Shown: positions 1-9,020 of the stretch, piece after piece
Layout: each line of letters begins with the position of its first letter
Numbering within the stretch: position 1 is the first letter of the stretch
Source of the DNA: an uncultured Sphingomonadales bacterium
GTDB lineage: Bacteria > Pseudomonadota > Alphaproteobacteria > Sphingomonadales > Sphingomonadaceae
NCBI GenBank assembly: GCA_903868245.1
Contig: CAIPUN010000063.1
Coordinates: forward strand, 1 to 44,647
Length of the DNA: 44,647 nt
Direction: 5' to 3'
Notes under the pieces: model-generated
What the model was told of the DNA's origin: nothing
The model's database searches: none
The model's input: the letters and a program-made list of their open reading frames with translations, nothing else
Program-made: the position numbers and the translations under genes

Positions 1-749
1 CGCGGGTTGACCGATCGCGTATAGCCCATACGGCCATTGCCGGGGATGAAGGTTTCGCCCCATAAATTTTCGACCATGTTGAACCAGGTGAAGCATTCGA
101 ACATGGGCACTTGAACAAATTGACCGCCTTGACCGCCTGCACGCGCAAGCAATGCCGCCATGGTTGCATTGGCCGCGAACAGACCGCTGACCTTATCGGC
201 GACAAGACTCGGGGAATAAGTTGGCCGTCCGCCATCGCGCTGTTCGCTTAAGGCGGCAAAGCCGGACGCGGCTTGAATCAGGTCGTCATAAGCCTGCCGC
301 TCGCCATAGGCGCCGCCCGCGCCAAATCCGGCGCAGTGGATATAGACGATATTGGGGTTGATCGCCTTGACCGCCTCATAACCAAAACCAAGCCGCTCGA
401 CCCCTGCCATGCGAACATTATGGATGAAGACATCGGCCTCCTCCAACAACGCTTCGAGAACGGCTTTGTCATCCGGCTTTTTGATATTGAGGTTGATGGC
501 TTTTTTGTTGCGGTTGAGCGCCGTGAAGATGGGGCCATGCTGCTTGCTGGGCGAATCGCCGCCATGGCGCATCATGTCGCCTGGCGTATTGCCCTCACTA
601 TTTTCGATTTTGATTACCTCAGCGCCCAAATCGGCCAATTGCACAGTGGCATAAGGGCCAAGCACAACTGTAGCCATATCTACGACCTTAATGCCCTTCA
701 ACGGCCCGGTCGGTTCTGTGTCCCATGTCAATTTCGGCCATTTCGCCAT
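1..749 (-). CDS. CaiB/BaiF family CoA-transferase (family III), truncated by the window edge
   Basis: Family III CoA-transferases move CoA between acyl-CoA and free acids, often carnitine, oxalate or 2-methylacyl substrates. Reading the minus strand gives an N-terminus MAKWPKLTWDTEP followed by the classic GIKVVDMATVVLGPYATVQLADLGAEVIKIE block and later VFIHNVRMAGVERLGFGYE and a YDDLIQAASG stretch, where the aspartate following the tyrosine is the usual catalytic acid of this family. About 249 N-terminal residues are present; the family is normally near 400, so the C-terminal part lies to the left of the window. The ATG at 747-749 is chosen because a strong AAGGAGAG ribosome site stands just upstream. 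It diverges from the thiolase-like gene at 825, with only 75 bases between, suggesting a shared regulatory region. The natural acid substrate cannot be read from the sequence. Confidence 0.9.
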   Translation of the reverse strand, partial: MAKWPKLTWDTEPTGPLKGIKVVDMATVVLGPYATVQLADLGAEVIKIENSEGNTPGDMMRHGGDSPSKQHGPIFTALNRNKKAINLNIKKPDDKAVLEALLEEADVFIHNVRMAGVERLGFGYEAVKAINPNIVYIHCAGFGAGGAYGERQAYDDLIQAASGFAALSEQRDGGRPTYSPSLVADKVSGLFAANATMAALLARAGGQGGQFVQVPMFECFTWFNMVENLWGETFIPGNGRMGYTRSVNP

Positions 750-824
750 GCGCGCTCTCCTTATCTCTTGCATAGCCTGCTAGCATATTTAAGCGTGCAG
801 TTAAGAGATAATCGGGAGACCAAA

Positions 825-2318
825 ATGGCCAATTTTGATGCGAGCGCGCCAGTAATCATTGGTGTAGGTGAATCCAGTCGGAAGACCGTCGCTGGCGAAT
901 GGCCCGCCCCTCGTGATTTGGCCGGCGCCGCTATCAAGTTAGCCCTTGGCGACACTGGGCAACCGCAAGCCGTTGCCGTTGCAATCGACACCATCGCCGC
1001 TATTCGGACTTTTGAGGATAGCGGCGTCAGCCTGGGCACGGGCTCTCCCGATAACACGCCTGAAGCCTTTGGCGCAGCGGGCGGGATTACTGCAAAACGT
1101 CTGATCTATGCCGATGTCGGCGGACAAAGTCCGCAAGCGATGTTGAACGAGCTGGCGGGTGACATAAGGCGCGGCACCTGCGACATGGCGGTGTTGGCCG
1201 CGGCTGAAGCCACTGGCACTGCCAAGCGCGCCCGCAAGGCCGGCGTGACATTGGACTGGGGTTTGGCGTCGGACACGCCGTTCGATAACCGCCTGTCGAC
1301 CTTTCCGATTTTGAGCCGTACAGAAATCCGCCATGGCATTATTTCCATGCCGCTGGCGTATAGCCTGATTGAAAATGCGCGGCGGATGGCGTTGGGATTG
1401 AATGCCGATGCATATGCACACGAAATGGCGGCCTTATGGTCTGCCTTTTCGGCAAAAGCCGAAACACGTACGCATGCACAATTCCCCGGTTTCCGATCCC
1501 CCGAAGCGCTGCAAAGCGATGACAATGCCAATTATCCGCTGACCGACATCTATCGTCGCTGGTATGTCGCGCAGGATGCGGTCGACTTGGGCGGCGCAGT
1601 CATCCTGACCAGCGCTGGCAAGGCTCGCGAATTGGGCGTGCCGCAAGATAAATGGGTGTGGTTGGCGGGCGCAGCCGAAGCGGCAGAGCCACCCTTGTCC
1701 GAGCGCGCGGTCATTCATCGTTCCGCTGCTTTGGATTTTGCAATCCCTGCGGCGCTGGATCAAGCGGGCCTCGCGGCGGCGGAACTTGGCCCAGTGGATA
1801 TTTATAGCTGTTTTCCCTGTGCGGTTTTCGCAGCGGTGGACAGCATGCAAGATGCAGGCCGAGCGCTTGGTGACTATACCCTCACAGGCGGCCTCAGCTT
1901 CTTTGGTGGGCCAGGCAATGGCTATGGCATGTATAACATCGCCGCAATGGTCGACGCGTTGCGCCATGATGGATCCAAGCCCGCCTTGGTTACAGCCAAT
2001 GGTGGTGTGATGTCGAAGCAGGCGGTTGGCATTTATTCAGCTACGCAGCCAAACATCGCCTGGTCCGGCAATGTGGCGAAGGGCTATGCGCCAACGCCGG
2101 TGGCGTTCGATGATACGCCCAACGGCAAGGCGCGGGTGCGTAGCTTTGTGCGGTCATCGGGTAAGGACGGTTTTGGTCCAGCAACATTGTTGCTGGAAAC
2201 CGAAGGCGGCGCGCGTGCTATGGCAGTGATGGACGGTCCTGTGGATGCCGACCTTGGCAACGCGGTCGTGCAGGTCACCGCGGGCGAAAAACGCCATATT
2301 GCGACATTTGTCCGATAA
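825..2318 (+). CDS. Thiolase-like protein (TLP1-type acetyl-CoA acetyltransferase homologue)
   Basis: A 497-residue thiolase-fold protein. An open frame reaches far upstream, but ATG 825 is preferred: it follows a GGGAG ribosome site, begins the recognisable MANFDASAPVIIGVGESS, and clears the divergent CoA-transferase. The thiolase core covers about residues 1-390 and a further C-terminal segment (KARVRSFVRSSGKDGFGPATLL..., roughly 420-497) resembles the extra OB-like domain of thiolase-like protein type 1. The usual catalytic signatures are altered: GGQSPQ stands where the nucleophilic cysteine region is expected (near residue 99), SCFP where HDAF/NEAF is usual (near 327), and GGPG in place of GHP (near 360). 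It may therefore bind acyl-CoA without being a normal thiolase. Similar proteins are often annotated acetyl-CoA acetyltransferase. Divergent pairing with a CoA-transferase supports a role in acyl-CoA metabolism. Confidence 0.85.
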   Translation: MANFDASAPVIIGVGESSRKTVAGEWPAPRDLAGAAIKLALGDTGQPQAVAVAIDTIAAIRTFEDSGVSLGTGSPDNTPEAFGAAGGITAKRLIYADVGGQSPQAMLNELAGDIRRGTCDMAVLAAAEATGTAKRARKAGVTLDWGLASDTPFDNRLSTFPILSRTEIRHGIISMPLAYSLIENARRMALGLNADAYAHEMAALWSAFSAKAETRTHAQFPGFRSPEALQSDDNANYPLTDIYRRWYVAQDAVDLGGAVILTSAGKARELGVPQDKWVWLAGAAEAAEPPLSERAVIHRSAALDFAIPAALDQAGLAAAELGPVDIYSCFPCAVFAAVDSMQDAGRALGDYTLTGGLSFFGGPGNGYGMYNIAAMVDALRHDGSKPALVTANGGVMSKQAVGIYSATQPNIAWSGNVAKGYAPTPVAFDDTPNGKARVRSFVRSSGKDGFGPATLLLETEGGARAMAVMDGPVDADLGNAVVQVTAGEKRHIATFVR

Positions 2319-2376
2319 TCTGTGGTTCATCCTGCTGGGTATATGATATGCTGCTCGCGTGATCCGGAGAAATTCG

Positions 2377-2802
2377 ATGCATATGCTTAAACTGGTCGCC
2401 TTTGGCCTTCTGTTGACTTTGGTCGCTGCGTGCGGCCAAGTAGATAGCACCCCAAAGCCGCTGACCGAAAAACAGAGCGCGGTCTTGATGAAAGAACTGA
2501 ACGGCAAGGTCGCGGGCAAGCCGGTAAATTGCATCAGCGACTTTAACGGCACCAATACGATCCGCGTGAGTGACAATATCCTGCTTTATCGTGTGTCAGG
2601 CCGTTTGGTGTATCAAAACAATTTGCGCTCTGCTTGCAGCGGACTGGCGCGTGACGATGACATCATCGTGTCCGAACAATTTGGTGGCCAAAAATGCAAA
2701 GGCGACATCATCCGCCTCGTGGACCGCACCAGCGGCATCACTGGCGGCGTATGTAGTCTCGGGGAATTTGTGCCCTATCGTTTGGAAAAGACGACAGGCT
2801 AG
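2377..2802 (+). CDS. Small secreted lipoprotein of unknown function
   Basis: A 141-residue protein beginning MHMLKLVAFGLLLTLVAACGQ, a typical lipoprotein signal peptide ending in a lipobox (VAAC), so it should be lipidated and held in the cell envelope. The mature part has several cysteines (CISDF, SACSGL, KCKGD, GVCSL) that could form disulfides in the periplasm. The pattern of a CI motif, an arginine-rich strand, and a final C before a GEF segment recalls the DUF6491 family of small alphaproteobacterial secreted proteins, but that match is tentative. ATG 2377 is preferred over an upstream GTG at 2359 because a CCGGAGA ribosome site ends six bases before it. It lies alone between the thiolase-like gene and thrS. 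Confidence 0.75.
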   Translation: MHMLKLVAFGLLLTLVAACGQVDSTPKPLTEKQSAVLMKELNGKVAGKPVNCISDFNGTNTIRVSDNILLYRVSGRLVYQNNLRSACSGLARDDDIIVSEQFGGQKCKGDIIRLVDRTSGITGGVCSLGEFVPYRLEKTTG

Positions 2803-2917
2803 TTGTACTGCATGCGACAAGCGGTTCTTGTTCGGGGGGCAATGGCTGCGCACTTGCGACTTCGCCTCTAGGCTGGCAAAGGGACGCTTCTAACCGCAGT
2901 TGAAAGCAAGATAATCC

Positions 2918-4915
2918 ATGTCCGAGATGATCCGTGTCACCCTTCCCGATGGCTCCGCCCGTGAAGTTGCGCGTGGCACTACCCCTGCGGATATTGCCGC
3001 CGCAATTGGTCCCGGCCTTGCCAAGGCGGCGCTTGCGGCACGGGTGGATGGTGAATTGCGCGATATCATGCGTCCGATTGAGGCCGACGCTGAGCTGGCG
3101 TTGGTAACTGTCCGTGATGAGGCGGATGCGCTTGAGCTCGCACGCCATGATTTTGCGCATGTCTTGGCAGAGGCGGTGCAGACGCTGTTTCCCGGTACGC
3201 AAATCACTTTTGGTCCATCGACCGATGACGGTTTTTATTATGACGTGATGGCGCCGGCCACGCGCGGGCCGTTCACGATGGATGATCTGCCCGCGATTGA
3301 GGAGCAAATGCGTTCCATAATCCGGGCCGATAAGCCGCTGCGCCGCGAAGTCATGGCGCGCGATGCGTTGATCGCCACATGGCAGAATGCCGGTGAAAGC
3401 TTCAAGGCCGAATGGGCCGCGGAGCTGCCGGAAGGCGAAGAGCTTTCGGTCTATTGGTCGGGCAATGACTGGATGGACATGTGCCGCGGTCCGCATTTGG
3501 CGTCGACGGGCAAGCTTGATCCTGCCGCGTTTAAGCTGACGCGCGTAGCCGGTGCCTATTGGCGCGGTGACCAGAACAACCCGCAGCTGAGCCGCATTTA
3601 CGGTACCGGCTGGTTGAACAAAAAGCAGCTCGACGCGCATCTGCTTCGTCTTGAGGAGGCCGCAAAGCGCGACCATCGCCGTCTGGGTCAAGACATGGAC
3701 CTGTTCCATTTGCAGCAAGAAGCACACGGATCGGTATTCTGGCATCCCAATGGCTATCTGATCTGGCGCGAACTTGAGGCCTATATGCGCCGCGCGATTG
3801 ATGGCGCTGGTTATAAGGAAGTCAAAACGCCGCAGGTGATGGACGCGCGGCAGTGGGAACAATCAGGGCATTGGGGCAAATATCGCGCCAATATGTTCGT
3901 CATCCCCGACGAAGTACCCAATGTCGATGACGAAGGCCCTGTGATTTCGGGTGATGCCGATTGGATGGCGCTGAAGCCGATGAACTGTCCAGCACATGTT
4001 CTCATCTTCCGTCAGGGCATTAAATCCTATCGTGACCTGCCGTTGCGCATTTATGAAAATGGTTGCTGCCATCGCAATGAACCGCATGGCGCTTTGCATG
4101 GCCTGATGCGCGTGCGTCAGTTTACGCAGGATGACGCGCACATCTTCTGCCGCGAAGACCAGATAGTCGAAGAGGTGCAGGCGTTCTGCGCGCTCGCGGA
4201 CCGAGTCTACAAGGAATTTGGTTTTACCTATTCGATCAAACTTGCACTCCGCCCCGAACAACGGTTCGGTTCAGATGCGGATTGGGACAAGGCGGAGAAC
4301 GAGCTGCGCGATGCCGTGGTCCGTGCTGGCCTTGCGACCGCCGAATTTGGTTGGGAAGAATTACCAGGCGAAGGGGCGTTTTATGCACCAAAGTTGGAGT
4401 GGCACCTGACCGACGCTATTGGCCGCACATGGCAAGTGGGCACGATTCAGTCGGACCGCGTGCTGCCCGAGCGGCTAGATGCAAGCTATGTTGGCGAGGA
4501 TGGCGCGCGTCATCGCCCAGTCATGCTGCACCGTGCAATTTTCGGCAGCTATGAACGCTTTATCGGTATCTTGATCGAACATTATGCAGGCCGGTTCCCC
4601 GTCTGGCTTGCGCCTGTGCAAGCGGTGGTCGCGACGATCACGTCCGAGGCTGATGGCTATGCGCATGACGTCACCGCGAAGCTGAAGGCGGCGGGCATTC
4701 GTGTCGAGGCAGATACGCGCAACGAGAAAATCAATTACAAGGTGCGCGAACATAGCGTCGCCAAGGTGCCGCACTTGCTTGTCGTTGGCATGCGCGAGGC
4801 CGAAGAAGGCAAGGTTGCGATCCGTAGCCTTGGCTCGGATGGCCAACGTATCATGACACTGGACGAGGCGATGGCTATGCTGTCGCATGAAGCCACGCCG
4901 CCGGATTTGCGTTAA
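2918..4915 (+). CDS. thrS: Threonine--tRNA ligase
   Basis: Class II aminoacyl-tRNA synthetase that charges tRNA-Thr in the cytoplasm. The 665 residues match the full-length enzyme: an N-terminal TGS domain ([23 protein letters not shown], about 1-65), the editing domain with the HDFAH zinc-type motif near residue 75, the catalytic core with MNCPAH (cysteine as zinc ligand) near residue 350, class II motif 2 around [27 protein letters not shown], and a C-terminal anticodon-binding domain ([19 protein letters not shown]...). Start at ATG 2918 gives [12 protein letters not shown]; a second ATG three codons on (2927) is possible and no strong ribosome site decides. No T-box or leader structure was recognised in the 115 bases upstream. 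The following lipoprotein gene starts 22 bases downstream. Confidence 0.97.
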   Translation: MSEMIRVTLPDGSAREVARGTTPADIAAAIGPGLAKAALAARVDGELRDIMRPIEADAELALVTVRDEADALELARHDFAHVLAEAVQTLFPGTQITFGPSTDDGFYYDVMAPATRGPFTMDDLPAIEEQMRSIIRADKPLRREVMARDALIATWQNAGESFKAEWAAELPEGEELSVYWSGNDWMDMCRGPHLASTGKLDPAAFKLTRVAGAYWRGDQNNPQLSRIYGTGWLNKKQLDAHLLRLEEAAKRDHRRLGQDMDLFHLQQEAHGSVFWHPNGYLIWRELEAYMRRAIDGAGYKEVKTPQVMDARQWEQSGHWGKYRANMFVIPDEVPNVDDEGPVISGDADWMALKPMNCPAHVLIFRQGIKSYRDLPLRIYENGCCHRNEPHGALHGLMRVRQFTQDDAHIFCREDQIVEEVQAFCALADRVYKEFGFTYSIKLALRPEQRFGSDADWDKAENELRDAVVRAGLATAEFGWEELPGEGAFYAPKLEWHLTDAIGRTWQVGTIQSDRVLPERLDASYVGEDGARHRPVMLHRAIFGSYERFIGILIEHYAGRFPVWLAPVQAVVATITSEADGYAHDVTAKLKAAGIRVEADTRNEKINYKVREHSVAKVPHLLVVGMREAEEGKVAIRSLGSDGQRIMTLDEAMAMLSHEATPPDLR

Positions 4916-4937
4916 GACGATCTTTAAGGAGATGGTG

Positions 4938-5354
4938 ATGAAAAGACTTCCATTAACACTTGCTGCCCTAGTTTTCTTGGCCGCGTGCCAGCAACCTGCT
5001 GCGGATGAAAGCGCCGCGACACCAGCAGCAAAGGCAGATGCGAACGCCAGCTACAACGCGGCGCAAAAGGCCTATGCCGCCGCCAATGACAAGATGCATT
5101 CGGGTATGGGCAATATCAATGCCGATGCCGATGTCGCGTTTATGCAAGGCATGATCCCGCACCACATGGGCGCGGTTGATATGGCGAAGGTTGCACTGGA
5201 GCATGGCAAGGACCCCGAAGTGCGCGCGCTTGCGGAAAAGGTCATCGCCGCGCAAGAGGCCGAGATGAAGGAAATGCAAGCATGGCTCGACAAAAGGGGC
5301 GTAGCTGCGGAAAAACCACTGACCGCGGCTGACCATGCCGCCATGGGGCACTGA
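4938..5354 (+). CDS. DUF305 family lipoprotein
   Basis: A 138-residue envelope protein. The N-terminus MKRLPLTLAALVFLAACQQ is a lipoprotein signal peptide with an LAAC lipobox. The mature part carries the DUF305 signature: DVAFMQGMIPHHMGAVDMAKVAL followed by a helix rich in methionine, histidine and acidic residues (EVRALAEKVIAAQEAEMKEMQAWL). DUF305 proteins form ferritin-like helical folds, and some relatives bind copper in the periplasm; the HH and methionine pattern here fits metal binding, but that is inference. ATG 4938 is chosen because AAGGAG (4926-4931) sits six bases before it; the ATG at 4932 would leave no spacing. It follows thrS by 22 bases and may be co-transcribed with it. Confidence 0.88.
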   Translation: MKRLPLTLAALVFLAACQQPAADESAATPAAKADANASYNAAQKAYAAANDKMHSGMGNINADADVAFMQGMIPHHMGAVDMAKVALEHGKDPEVRALAEKVIAAQEAEMKEMQAWLDKRGVAAEKPLTAADHAAMGH

Positions 5355-5383
5355 ACATTCAAGACCTGATTGGAATCGCTGCG

Positions 5384-6106
5384 GTGGAATTATTGCTATT
5401 GGCGGCAATAACGTTCGGCGCTGCCTATATTCGCGGGCTGACCGGTTTCGGCATGGCCATCATTCTTGTGCCTTTGTTTGGGTTGATCGTGAAGCCGGGT
5501 GATGCTGTGGTCATCGCCATACTGCTACAGGTGTTGATTGGGCCTGTCGGCTTGAAAGTCATTTACGCCGACGCCCACCGGCAAAGTGCTTTGATGATTG
5601 CGGCCTTCGCCATGTTGGCAACACCGCTGGGGATATGGCTGCTGATGCACACTAGCCCGGATGTGGCGCGGCTGATGATAGCTGCTATCGCCATTGGGGC
5701 TTTTGTGCTCGTGCTGCTGCCGCAAAGGGGTGAGCTTCGCCCCGGGCCAAAGGAAACCGCGCTGACGGGAATAGCCTCAGGCATCTTAACCGGTTTTGCC
5801 GCCATGCCCGGGCCGCCCGTCGTGCCCTTTTATCTGCGGCAACCGATCCCGCCCACGGAAGCCAGAGCATCGATGATGCTAGTGTTTTTCGCCACCGCAA
5901 TTGCGGGCACGATATCGGCTTTTGCCCTGGGTCTGGCAGATGCGCGCTTGTTGTGGTTATCGCTGTTGTTGTTTCCCTCGGTGCTGTTGGGCAATTGGCT
6001 TGGCGGGAAATCCTTTGGCAGGGTGCCGCCGACTATATGGCGCAGTTTTGTCGCTTGTGTTCTTGGCCTCGCCGGGCTTTCGGCCATTTTGCGCGTATTA
6101 AATTAA
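5384..6106 (+). CDS. TauE/SafE family (DUF81) membrane permease
   Basis: A 240-residue integral membrane protein with about seven to eight hydrophobic segments and the family opening LLLLAAITFGAAYIRGLTGFGMAIILVPLF. TauE/SafE proteins are thought to export small sulfur-containing or organic anions across the inner membrane; the substrate here is unknown. A repeated half-domain is visible, with a second GIASGILTGFAAMPGPPVVPFYL motif in the middle, as is usual for the family. The start is uncertain: GTG 5384 is the first conventional start, but the frame is open upstream through AAC ATT CAA GAC CTG with no clear ribosome site. The gene ends three bases from the end of the convergent uvrB gene, leaving no room for a terminator between them. 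Confidence 0.85.
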   Translation: MELLLLAAITFGAAYIRGLTGFGMAIILVPLFGLIVKPGDAVVIAILLQVLIGPVGLKVIYADAHRQSALMIAAFAMLATPLGIWLLMHTSPDVARLMIAAIAIGAFVLVLLPQRGELRPGPKETALTGIASGILTGFAAMPGPPVVPFYLRQPIPPTEARASMMLVFFATAIAGTISAFALGLADARLLWLSLLLFPSVLLGNWLGGKSFGRVPPTIWRSFVACVLGLAGLSAILRVLN

Positions 6107-6109
6107 ACC

Positions 6110-8296
6110 TTACTTTCCGAATTTACGCTGCGTTTTACCATAACGCATTTTGCGCGTGCCAGGCTGACCTTCGGTAGCGCGGCCTTTTGGCGCAGCGACA
6201 TGTTGCTGGTGTGGCAGTCCAAGCTCGGTTGCCTCCAGCGACCGGATTTCGTCACGCAGACGGCCCGCCTCCTCGAACTCCAGGTCGGCAGCAGCAGCGC
6301 GCATCTTCTTTTCCAGATCGTCAATATATGCCCGCAAATTATGCCCGACGAGATTGTTGGTACCATCGGCATCAATTTCAACAAGCACGGAATCGCGGCT
6401 TGCGGTATCGGCGACGATGTCATGGATGTCGCGCTTGATTGTGGCCGGTGTTATCCCATGTTCAACATTGTAAGCATGCTGCTTTTCGCGGCGGCGGTCG
6501 GTCTCGCGAATGGCGCGTTCCATGCTTCCTGTCATACGGTCGGCATATAGGATCACGCGGCCTTCAACATTGCGCGCCGCGCGGCCGATTGTCTGGATTA
6601 ACGATGTTTCGCTGCGCAAGAAGCCTTCTTTGTCGGCATCTAATATCGCAACCAGCCCGCATTCGGGAATATCGAGACCTTCCCGCAGCAAGTTGATACC
6701 CACCAGCACATCATACACCCCGCGTCGTAAATCGCGGATCAGTTCAATGCGCTCCAGCGTTTCGACGTCGCTGTGCATGTAGCGCACGCGCAGCCCGGCC
6801 TCATGCATGAACTCGGTCAGATCCTCCGCCATTCGCTTGGTCAGCGTGGTGACCAATGTGCGGAAACCGGCTTCTGCCGTTTTGCGGCATTCATTGATGC
6901 AGTCCTGCACCTGGTCTTCGACAGGCTTGATCTCAACTGGTGGGTCGATAAGGCCCGTTGGGCGAATGACCTGTTCGGCAAAAACACCGCCCGATTGCTC
7001 CATCTCCCACCCGCCCGGCGTTGCTGACACGCACACCGTTTGCGGGCGCATAATGTCCCATTCGTTGAAGCGCAGCGGTCGGTTATCGATGCAAGAGGGT
7101 AGGCGGAAACCATATTCGGCCAAGGTCAGCTTGCGTCGGTGGTCGCCTTTGGCCATTGCGCCGATTTGCGGCACCGTCTGGTGGCTTTCATCAACGAACA
7201 AAAGCGCATTGTCGGGCAAATATTCAAACAAGGTTGGCGGCGGCTCTCCGGGTAAGCGCCCCGTAAGAAAGCGGGAATAATTTTCGATGCCAGCGCAAGA
7301 ACCCGTCGCGGCAATCATCTCGAGATCGAAATTGGTCCGCTCTTCTAACCGCTGCGCCTCGAGCAATTTTCCTTCGCCCACCAGTTCCTTCAATCGTTCG
7401 GTCAGTTCAAAACGGATTGCTTCGCTGGCCTGCTTCATAGTTGGCCCAGGGGTGACATAATGGCTGTTGGCATAGACGCGTACGCTATTCAGCTTCGCGC
7501 CGGTGTGGCCGGTTAGCGGGTCGAACTCGGCAATTTCCTCAATCTCGTCACCAAAAAAACTGACGCGCCACGCGGTATCTTCATAATGCGACGGGAATAT
7601 TTCGAGATTGTCGCCGCGCACCCGGAAATTGCCGCGCGCAAAGCTCATGTCGTTGCGTTTATACTGCAGCGCGACCAGCTTGCGGATCAATTCACGTTGA
7701 TCCACGCTCTCGTCCTTTTTCAGATCGAAAATCATCGCCGAGTATGTTTCGACCGATCCGATGCCGTAAATGCAAGACACCGATGCGACGATAATCACAT
7801 CATCGCGTTCCAACAATGACCGGGTCGCCGAATGGCGCATTCGGTCAATTGCCTCGTTTACGCTGGATTCTTTCTCAATGTAGGTATCGCTGCGCGGGAC
7901 ATAGGCCTCGGGCTGATAATAATCATAATAAGAGACGAAATATTCGACGGCATTGTCGGGAAAAAAGCTTTTAAACTCGCCGTACAACTGCGCCGCCAAT
8001 ATTTTGTTTGGCGCAAGGATAAGCGCTGGACGCTGCAATGCCTCTATTACCTTGGCAACGGTGAAGGTCTTGCCCGACCCGGTGACGCCCAGCAGAACCT
8101 GATTCTTTTCCCCTGTCAGTGCCGTGTCGACAAGTTCGCGAATGGCCGTTGGCTGGTCGCCAGCCGGCGCGTAATCCGAAACAATCTTAAACGGTCTGCC
8201 ACCTTCTAACTTGGAAGGGCGTTCGGGACGGTGCGGGGTGAAGGTGCCAACTGTGTCCGGTTCTTCCAACCCACGGCGGATTATGAGCTCTGCCAT
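6110..8296 (-). CDS. uvrB: UvrABC system protein B (excinuclease subunit B)
   Basis: DNA-damage verification subunit of nucleotide excision repair; it is loaded by UvrA, opens DNA around a lesion with its helicase-like motor and recruits the nuclease UvrC. The 728 residues show Walker A GVTGSGKT with the TxGx motif around residue 60, the beta-hairpin region [20 protein letters not shown], the DESHQTVPQ Walker B box, helicase motifs V and VI ([18 protein letters not shown]), and a C-terminal UVR domain ([24 protein letters not shown]) for UvrC binding, ending in a basic tail. The length is slightly above the roughly 670 usual because of N- and C-terminal extensions. No alphaproteobacterial LexA box (GTTC-N7-GTTC) is seen in the 165 bases upstream, so SOS control is not supported by sequence here. 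Confidence 0.98.
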   Translation of the reverse strand: MAELIIRRGLEEPDTVGTFTPHRPERPSKLEGGRPFKIVSDYAPAGDQPTAIRELVDTALTGEKNQVLLGVTGSGKTFTVAKVIEALQRPALILAPNKILAAQLYGEFKSFFPDNAVEYFVSYYDYYQPEAYVPRSDTYIEKESSVNEAIDRMRHSATRSLLERDDVIIVASVSCIYGIGSVETYSAMIFDLKKDESVDQRELIRKLVALQYKRNDMSFARGNFRVRGDNLEIFPSHYEDTAWRVSFFGDEIEEIAEFDPLTGHTGAKLNSVRVYANSHYVTPGPTMKQASEAIRFELTERLKELVGEGKLLEAQRLEERTNFDLEMIAATGSCAGIENYSRFLTGRLPGEPPPTLFEYLPDNALLFVDESHQTVPQIGAMAKGDHRRKLTLAEYGFRLPSCIDNRPLRFNEWDIMRPQTVCVSATPGGWEMEQSGGVFAEQVIRPTGLIDPPVEIKPVEDQVQDCINECRKTAEAGFRTLVTTLTKRMAEDLTEFMHEAGLRVRYMHSDVETLERIELIRDLRRGVYDVLVGINLLREGLDIPECGLVAILDADKEGFLRSETSLIQTIGRAARNVEGRVILYADRMTGSMERAIRETDRRREKQHAYNVEHGITPATIKRDIHDIVADTASRDSVLVEIDADGTNNLVGHNLRAYIDDLEKKMRAAAADLEFEEAGRLRDEIRSLEATELGLPHQQHVAAPKGRATEGQPGTRKMRYGKTQRKFGK

Positions 8297-8462
8297 ATGC
8301 GCTTTATGTGCTTTGCACGCAGCAAGGGCAAGGGGCGTGCGTTGGAATGCGGACTAATGCGCCAAATTTACTTTCCTATCCGGCAGATATCTTTTTATCG
8401 CTGTTGCCTTTTGGGGGATGCGGCGACACAAATATGGTCGAGAGAAGTGAGGAGGTGCGTCG

Positions 8463-9020
8463 TTGTTTAAATTTTTCCTTCTGAGCGCAGCTACGCTGGC
8501 ATTATCTGCATGTTCGGGCAATGGGGCCGACGCCAACGTAGATAAGGACGGCAATGGCGTAATCGATGCTCAAAAGCGCGTAGCCGCAATGGACAATGAT
8601 GCGTTCATTCCGATGAGGGCTGGGCTTTGGGAAACCAATTTCGTCTTTTCGGACATCAATGTTCCGACATTGGGTAAAACCGAAAAGCAGCAGATCATGG
8701 ATAAAATGTCGAAAAGAACTTCCAGCCAAAGCTGCTTAACCGATGGCGAAGCCAAAAAGCCAGCAGCGGATTTCTTTGTCGGTAATGGCGCCGAAAAATG
8801 TGTTTACGAGGCGTTCGATGTTTCCGGGCAAAATGTACGCATGAAATTGTCTTGCAGCATGGATAGCATGGGCCGTGTAGACACGGAACTTACCGGTATC
8901 ATGGGCAAAACCGAATTCAACTATGACAGCAAGGTTGAAGTTCGCCTGCCGATTGTCGGCAAGGTCGCGATGCAGGGCAAGGCAAGCGGCAAATATATGG
9001 GGGACTGTCCAGCGTCATGA
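8463..9020 (+). CDS. DUF3617 domain lipoprotein, TTG start
   Basis: A 185-residue secreted protein. It begins MFKFFLLSAATLALSACSG, with a lipobox (LSAC), and the mature part carries the DUF3617 pattern PMRAGLWETNFVF, a paired-cysteine segment SSQSCLTDGEAKK, AEKCVYEAFDVSGQ, LSCSMDS and a terminal YMGDCPAS. DUF3617 proteins are common in sphingomonads and have no known activity; the conserved cysteines suggest a disulfide-stabilised periplasmic fold. The start is TTG 8463, supported by GGAGG at 8451-8455 seven bases upstream; no ATG fits the signal peptide. Its last four bases overlap the start of the next gene (ATGA type), so the two are probably translated together. It diverges from uvrB. Confidence 0.82.
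   Translation: MFKFFLLSAATLALSACSGNGADANVDKDGNGVIDAQKRVAAMDNDAFIPMRAGLWETNFVFSDINVPTLGKTEKQQIMDKMSKRTSSQSCLTDGEAKKPAADFFVGNGAEKCVYEAFDVSGQNVRMKLSCSMDSMGRVDTELTGIMGKTEFNYDSKVEVRLPIVGKVAMQGKASGKYMGDCPAS

Noticed and set aside
273-824. Open frame extending the thiolase-like protein 184 codons upstream
   Set aside because: It runs antisense through the CoA-transferase gene, has no ribosome site, and the conserved protein starts at 825.
2738-3862. Long open frame (374 codons) on the minus strand under thrS
   Set aside because: It is antisense to a certain gene and its composition (many arginines, histidines and alternating motifs) is what a reversed coding strand gives; no family was recognised.
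8297-8462. Possible LexA site before uvrB
   Set aside because: No GTTC-N7-GTTC or its complement was found in the intergenic region.
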